Source: Stentor coeruleus (Eukaryota > Ciliophora > Heterotrichea > Heterotrichida > Stentoridae). From it: 64,000 bases of DNA. Position 1 is the stretch's first letter. Each line of letters opens with the position of its first letter. The notes under the pieces were generated by a model, which saw only the letters and a list, made by a program, of their open reading frames with translations, was not told the DNA's origin and made no database searches. The position numbers were made by a program, and so were the translations under genes. Location of the stretch: the NCBI GenBank assembly GCA_001970955.1, contig MPUH01000096.1, positions 1-64,000 of the forward strand, read 5' to 3'. This document shows positions 61,138-64,000 of the stretch, in pieces.

Positions 61138-61899
61138 ATGAAAACCCCTAAAAAGAGTTTCCCCTTCACTAGTCTAAGATTACGAAACCTTAGGATTCTC
61201 CAATCAATGATTAAATCCTTAGTAAACACTAAAAATTATCACGAAGGGTCTTCAAGTTTATCCTTCTATTTGCCACTACTCAAGAAAAACGACTGCACAA
61301 GTATTTTCCCTTGGCTGCTACAACAAGATTATCCAAAATTCGTCACAGAAAAAGTTCATGAGTACATTCACAAGCTCTGCTTACCAGAAGAAGCAATGGC
61401 CTACAATGTTTTCCTTAAATTACAAACAAGTCCATTAGAAGCTCTTGAAATCATCAAAGCAGTAATAATTATTTAGCATTCATCTGAAAGTTGGTTTATT
61501 AATTCAGCCAAATGCTATGGTTTATTAGCTTGTTTGCTAATGATGAATGGGGAATCAGGATTTAAAAGCTCAAAAAAAGCTTTAGAATTATGTAAGGAAA
61601 AAGTTTTTGCAAAAATACATGCTTTTGCTGTGGGTAACGATATGAATAAACTTAACGAGAAAGTTAAAGATGAGGATTTTGGGGTTGTAAAATGCGAAAG
61701 CCTGGAGAATAATTGGAAGGTCATGGAAGAAATAATGGATAATGATCCTAGAGACTGTCGGATTAGTTTAGAACTGATGAAACATTTCATTGATAATAAG
61801 GATAATGCTAAGGCTATAGCAGTAGCAAATAAGCATATCGAATTCCGTGGAAGATCGAAAGAAGTGAGAGATCTTCTCTCAAGTCTTTTATTGAATTAA
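61138..61899 (+). CDS. Hypothetical helical protein, possibly mitochondrial
   Basis: Exons 61138-61461 and 61477-61899 join over a 15-nt intron (GTAATAATTATTTAG), giving 248 residues. The N terminus MKTPKKSFPFTSLRLRNLRI is basic, with hydroxyl and hydrophobic residues and no acidic ones, like a mitochondrial targeting peptide. The rest is helical (YHEGSSSLSFYLPLLKKNDC, EEAMAYNVFLKLQTSPLEAL, SAKCYGLLACLLMMNGESGF, AKAIAVANKHIEFRGRSKEV), in a pattern suggesting TPR/PPR-like helix pairs, but no repeat is clear enough to name. Function unknown. Confidence 0.75.
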
Positions 61900-61946
61900 G
61901 TATATATTAATATTCTTTGTTTTTGTTTATAGAGATATGCCCTTCA

Positions 61947-61966
61947 TTTTTTTTTTTGGGGGGGGG
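61947..61966. repeat. T11 G9 homopolymer tract
   Basis: Eleven T followed directly by nine G, and another GG-rich stretch just after. The only long G run in the window. Confidence 0.9.
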
Positions 61967-62593
61967 TTTGTTGGAGGTTGATGATGATAGGATTTATAAG
62001 AAGGTAATTTATAATATCTTTTGGATAGGTTTTGAAAATAATTTTGGGTTTTTGTAGTTTTGATGTAATTTTGTTTAGGTTTATATACAATTTTACTTTA
62101 TAATTTAGGATATTTTGTGGCAAATTATATTAGACTATTGCAAATAATGATTTTAATAAGTGGAATACTCACCCAACTGACTTAATTTTTAATCTGTAAG
62201 ATATTAATCTTAACAATATTTTATATATAATACATTAGGACAAATTATGATTTTTTTTCAACCTACAAATTCTTTTTGATTCACTAGAAATATTAAGGAT
62301 GAAGAGTTTTGGCAAGATAATGATATTTAGTTTATAAGAAAAGAGACTAATACAATCTTTAGGTTTTTATCAGAAAGCTATTTTCCAAAGCTAGTCTGCT
62401 AAATAATTAGCAAAATGAGTTTAGGCTTTGCTAATTTAATACAAAGCAAAAGCAACATCAACTTAAGTAAAAAATTATATCATAAACACAAACACTCACT
62501 TAGTAAATTTACTAAAATCTCATTAAAATACTAAAATCTTCTGCCTTCTTACTAAACACTCGCAAAAATCGCATATTTCCTAAATCCATAATC
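61967..62593. other. AT-rich spacer
   Basis: No gene seen. The sequence is AT-rich apart from the G run at its left border. Confidence 0.5.
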
Positions 62594-62953
62594 TTATCTT
62601 CTTATCTCTAACTGCATTCTTTTCTTCTTAATTTCATCATTTTTCCTAAACGCGTCATTCAAATTCTGCCAAATCCCTTTCCGTACCCCAAACTCTGCCA
62701 TCATAACCCTCATGCTTTCTACAATCTTATCCTGTTCGCTTCTATAAATCTCCCCTTCCACAATACAATTAGTTTCCCTAGAAGGATGATGAACAAAGCC
62801 AGATGTTCTAATAATATCAACATTATGGATCAATTTATAAGTATCAATTTTCAGTTTTTCAATATCATATCTTAGTTTTTTTTCCCTATCATAATCATCA
62901 GAAAAATAGTTTTGACTTGGCATGAATTCTGAGATTTTATTGAAAGGGTTCAT
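62594..62953 (-). CDS. Small hypothetical protein, 119 aa
   Basis: An intact open frame of balanced composition. Mostly helical and charged (DREKKLRYDIEKLKIDTYKL, then SEQDKIVESMRVMMAEFGVR, then LNDAFRKNDEIKKKRMQLEI), without membrane segments or motifs. The start is preceded by CATATAGACT, a weak form of the usual start context. No family recognised; small coiled-coil proteins of this kind are common in ciliary and cortical structures. Confidence 0.65.
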   Translation of the reverse strand: MNPFNKISEFMPSQNYFSDDYDREKKLRYDIEKLKIDTYKLIHNVDIIRTSGFVHHPSRETNCIVEGEIYRSEQDKIVESMRVMMAEFGVRKGIWQNLNDAFRKNDEIKKKRMQLEIRR

Positions 62954-63852
62954 AGTCTATATGGATATTACAGTAATTGGCAGATTCCATGGAATTGATT
63001 TATGGGGTCTGAAATATAAAGCGTAATACTGAAAAACTGAAAATATTGAATTGAAGACTTGCTCTATTGTGTTATATGAAAAAGGAAAGCTGAAAAGTAT
63101 GAGGATGATAAGACCTTGGAATCTGAACCGATTCATGGACTTGAACCACATGTAGGATTTTCTTAAAAAGAACCCTCCTTGAAAACCTCTGAAAATCATT
63201 TTATTATGCATGAGAGGTTTTATAGGACTGCGAGGCTAGTTATAGTTTTAAAAACTGATTTTTAGGTTTTTTATATAAGTTTGAATAAAATTTGTATCGA
63301 AAAACAAGATAATTTGGTAAAAAGAATTTGAGAGGGTTGCTTTGGAAAATTGTCTACCTGCGAAAGGAGGTAAAAAAACTGAGTTTTAGAGATTGATTAG
63401 TAAAATTATGAGTAGATATTAGTTATTTATTATCAATAGACACCATAATTAAGTCATATTTGGCTTATCTCATTTCGGTAGCTTAATAATTATAATATCT
63501 TCGAAATCTTTCCAGCTTGTGCTTATTTTCATGAGCCTCTCCACAGAACTCTTTCATCCCAAAAAGCATTTTCTCTGAACAAAAATCAATCTTTCAAGCC
63601 CATTCTTCACCTAAAATTTCCCACTTACAAAACCCAGCCACCATCTAATATCATTAAAATTACTCCATCTTCCCTTCAAAGATATCCATCATCCAAACGT
63701 ATAAAGCCCCAATTTCACATCAAATCATCTATGTTAAATCATCCTCATCCAATCTTAATGTAATTAAACTTATTTACCAAGTTTATTTTAAAAAAATGTT
63801 CATATAAGCCTACTAAAACACATCCACAATTTTAAAATTGAAATAATAAATA
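62954..63852. other. Intergenic region with a C-rich patch
   Basis: About 900 bp. From 63520 to 63720 the plus strand is markedly C-rich and one frame stays open for about 95 codons (FHEPLHRTLSSQKAFSLNKN, then HLKFPTYKTQPPSN and more) but has no ATG. The minus strand of the same patch also reads protein-like near 63478-63560 (LFGMKEFCGEAHENKHKL). I cannot decide which, if either, is coding. Confidence 0.35.
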
Positions 63853-64000
63853 ATGTCAGTCGATCTAACTTCAAACTCGGCATTCCAATTCCCTTTTCCT
63901 AACGATTCTAAACAAGCTAATATGAAATTATCCTCAAGAGTCCTTCCAGCAGTTACAAGAAGTAGTCATAAGAGGACTTTAGTCCTTGATCTAGATGAAA
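63853..64000 (+). CDS. FCP/SCP-type phosphatase, 5' part only
   Basis: Starts at the ATG after AAATAATAAATA and runs off the window; 49 residues are visible. After a disordered leader comes SHKRTLVLDLDE, the start of the NIF/FCP1-type phosphatase fold, where the DxDx(T/V) motif supplies the catalytic Asp. Members remove phosphate from the RNA polymerase II CTD or act as Dullard-type membrane phosphatases; the visible part cannot tell which. The leader shows no transmembrane segment, which favours a soluble SCP-like enzyme. Confidence 0.8.
   Translation, partial: MSVDLTSNSAFQFPFPNDSKQANMKLSSRVLPAVTRSSHKRTLVLDLDE

Noticed and set aside
60990-61229. Minus-strand open frame of 79 codons
   Set aside because: Overlaps the spliced plus-strand gene at 61138 and has skewed composition; an antisense shadow.
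62957-63211. Minus-strand frame of 84 codons just upstream of the 119-aa gene
   Set aside because: Phe/Ile-rich, ends 4 bp before the next start, no recognisable protein pattern; probably chance. A plus-strand scrap here is equally weak.

Overview
This window is the end of a ciliate macronuclear chromosome, most likely from Stentor or a close heterotrich. Three things support this. The left end is a run of CCCTAACA repeats, a unit I recall as the Stentor telomere. Nine introns that I can place by restoring reading frames are all exactly 15 nt, start GTA, end TAG and have an A at position 10. All intact genes use the standard code, with TAA, TAG and TGA as stops. Intergenic DNA is very AT-rich and spacers are short (55 to 350 bp in the gene-dense part).

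Layout. 1-9600 is a subtelomere: telomere, a long-chain acyl-CoA synthetase only about 390 bp from it, then decayed DNA (an MFS transporter relic, a coiled-coil gene relic, a pogo/CENP-B-type transposase relic, a short LINE 3' end with target-site duplication, another decayed frame) around one intact unknown gene. 9.6-33.3 kb carries intact genes: an EF-hand protein, a mitochondrial-carrier-like protein, a PHD/extended-PHD protein, a TBC1D23-like protein, an Rh-type ammonium channel, a xi-class glutathione transferase, TRM6, a P5B ATPase, an Ssn6/Cyc8-like TPR corepressor and a cyclic-nucleotide-binding protein, interrupted by an AGC-kinase relic. 33.3-38.5 kb is a transposon-rich patch (ISXO2/Merlin-like relic, two LINE 3' ends) around a Myb gene. 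38.5-56.3 kb is dense again: coiled-coil proteins, an ABCC transporter, a cGMP-dependent-type kinase head to head with an SNF1/AMPK-type kinase, a CCCH finger protein and a second carrier-like protein. 56.3-64 kb is sparser, with LINE and piggyBac relics, a 143-bp insertion in a 14-bp duplication, several small unknown genes and, at the right edge, the start of an FCP/SCP-type phosphatase.

The genes do not form an operon or one pathway. The loose themes are signalling (EF-hand, PKG, SNF1 kinase, cNMP-binding protein, phosphatase), membrane transport (ABCC, P5B ATPase, Rh, carriers) and gene control (PHD, Myb, Ssn6, CCCH, TRM6). The most useful new observations are an intron that splits a start codon, the LINE family with truncated copies, the spread of decayed genes whose in-frame stops fall largely where Gln or Trp would be expected, and N-linked duplicated segments that look like assembly faults, one touching the 3' end of the PKG gene. 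I found no convincing unknown multi-gene system.
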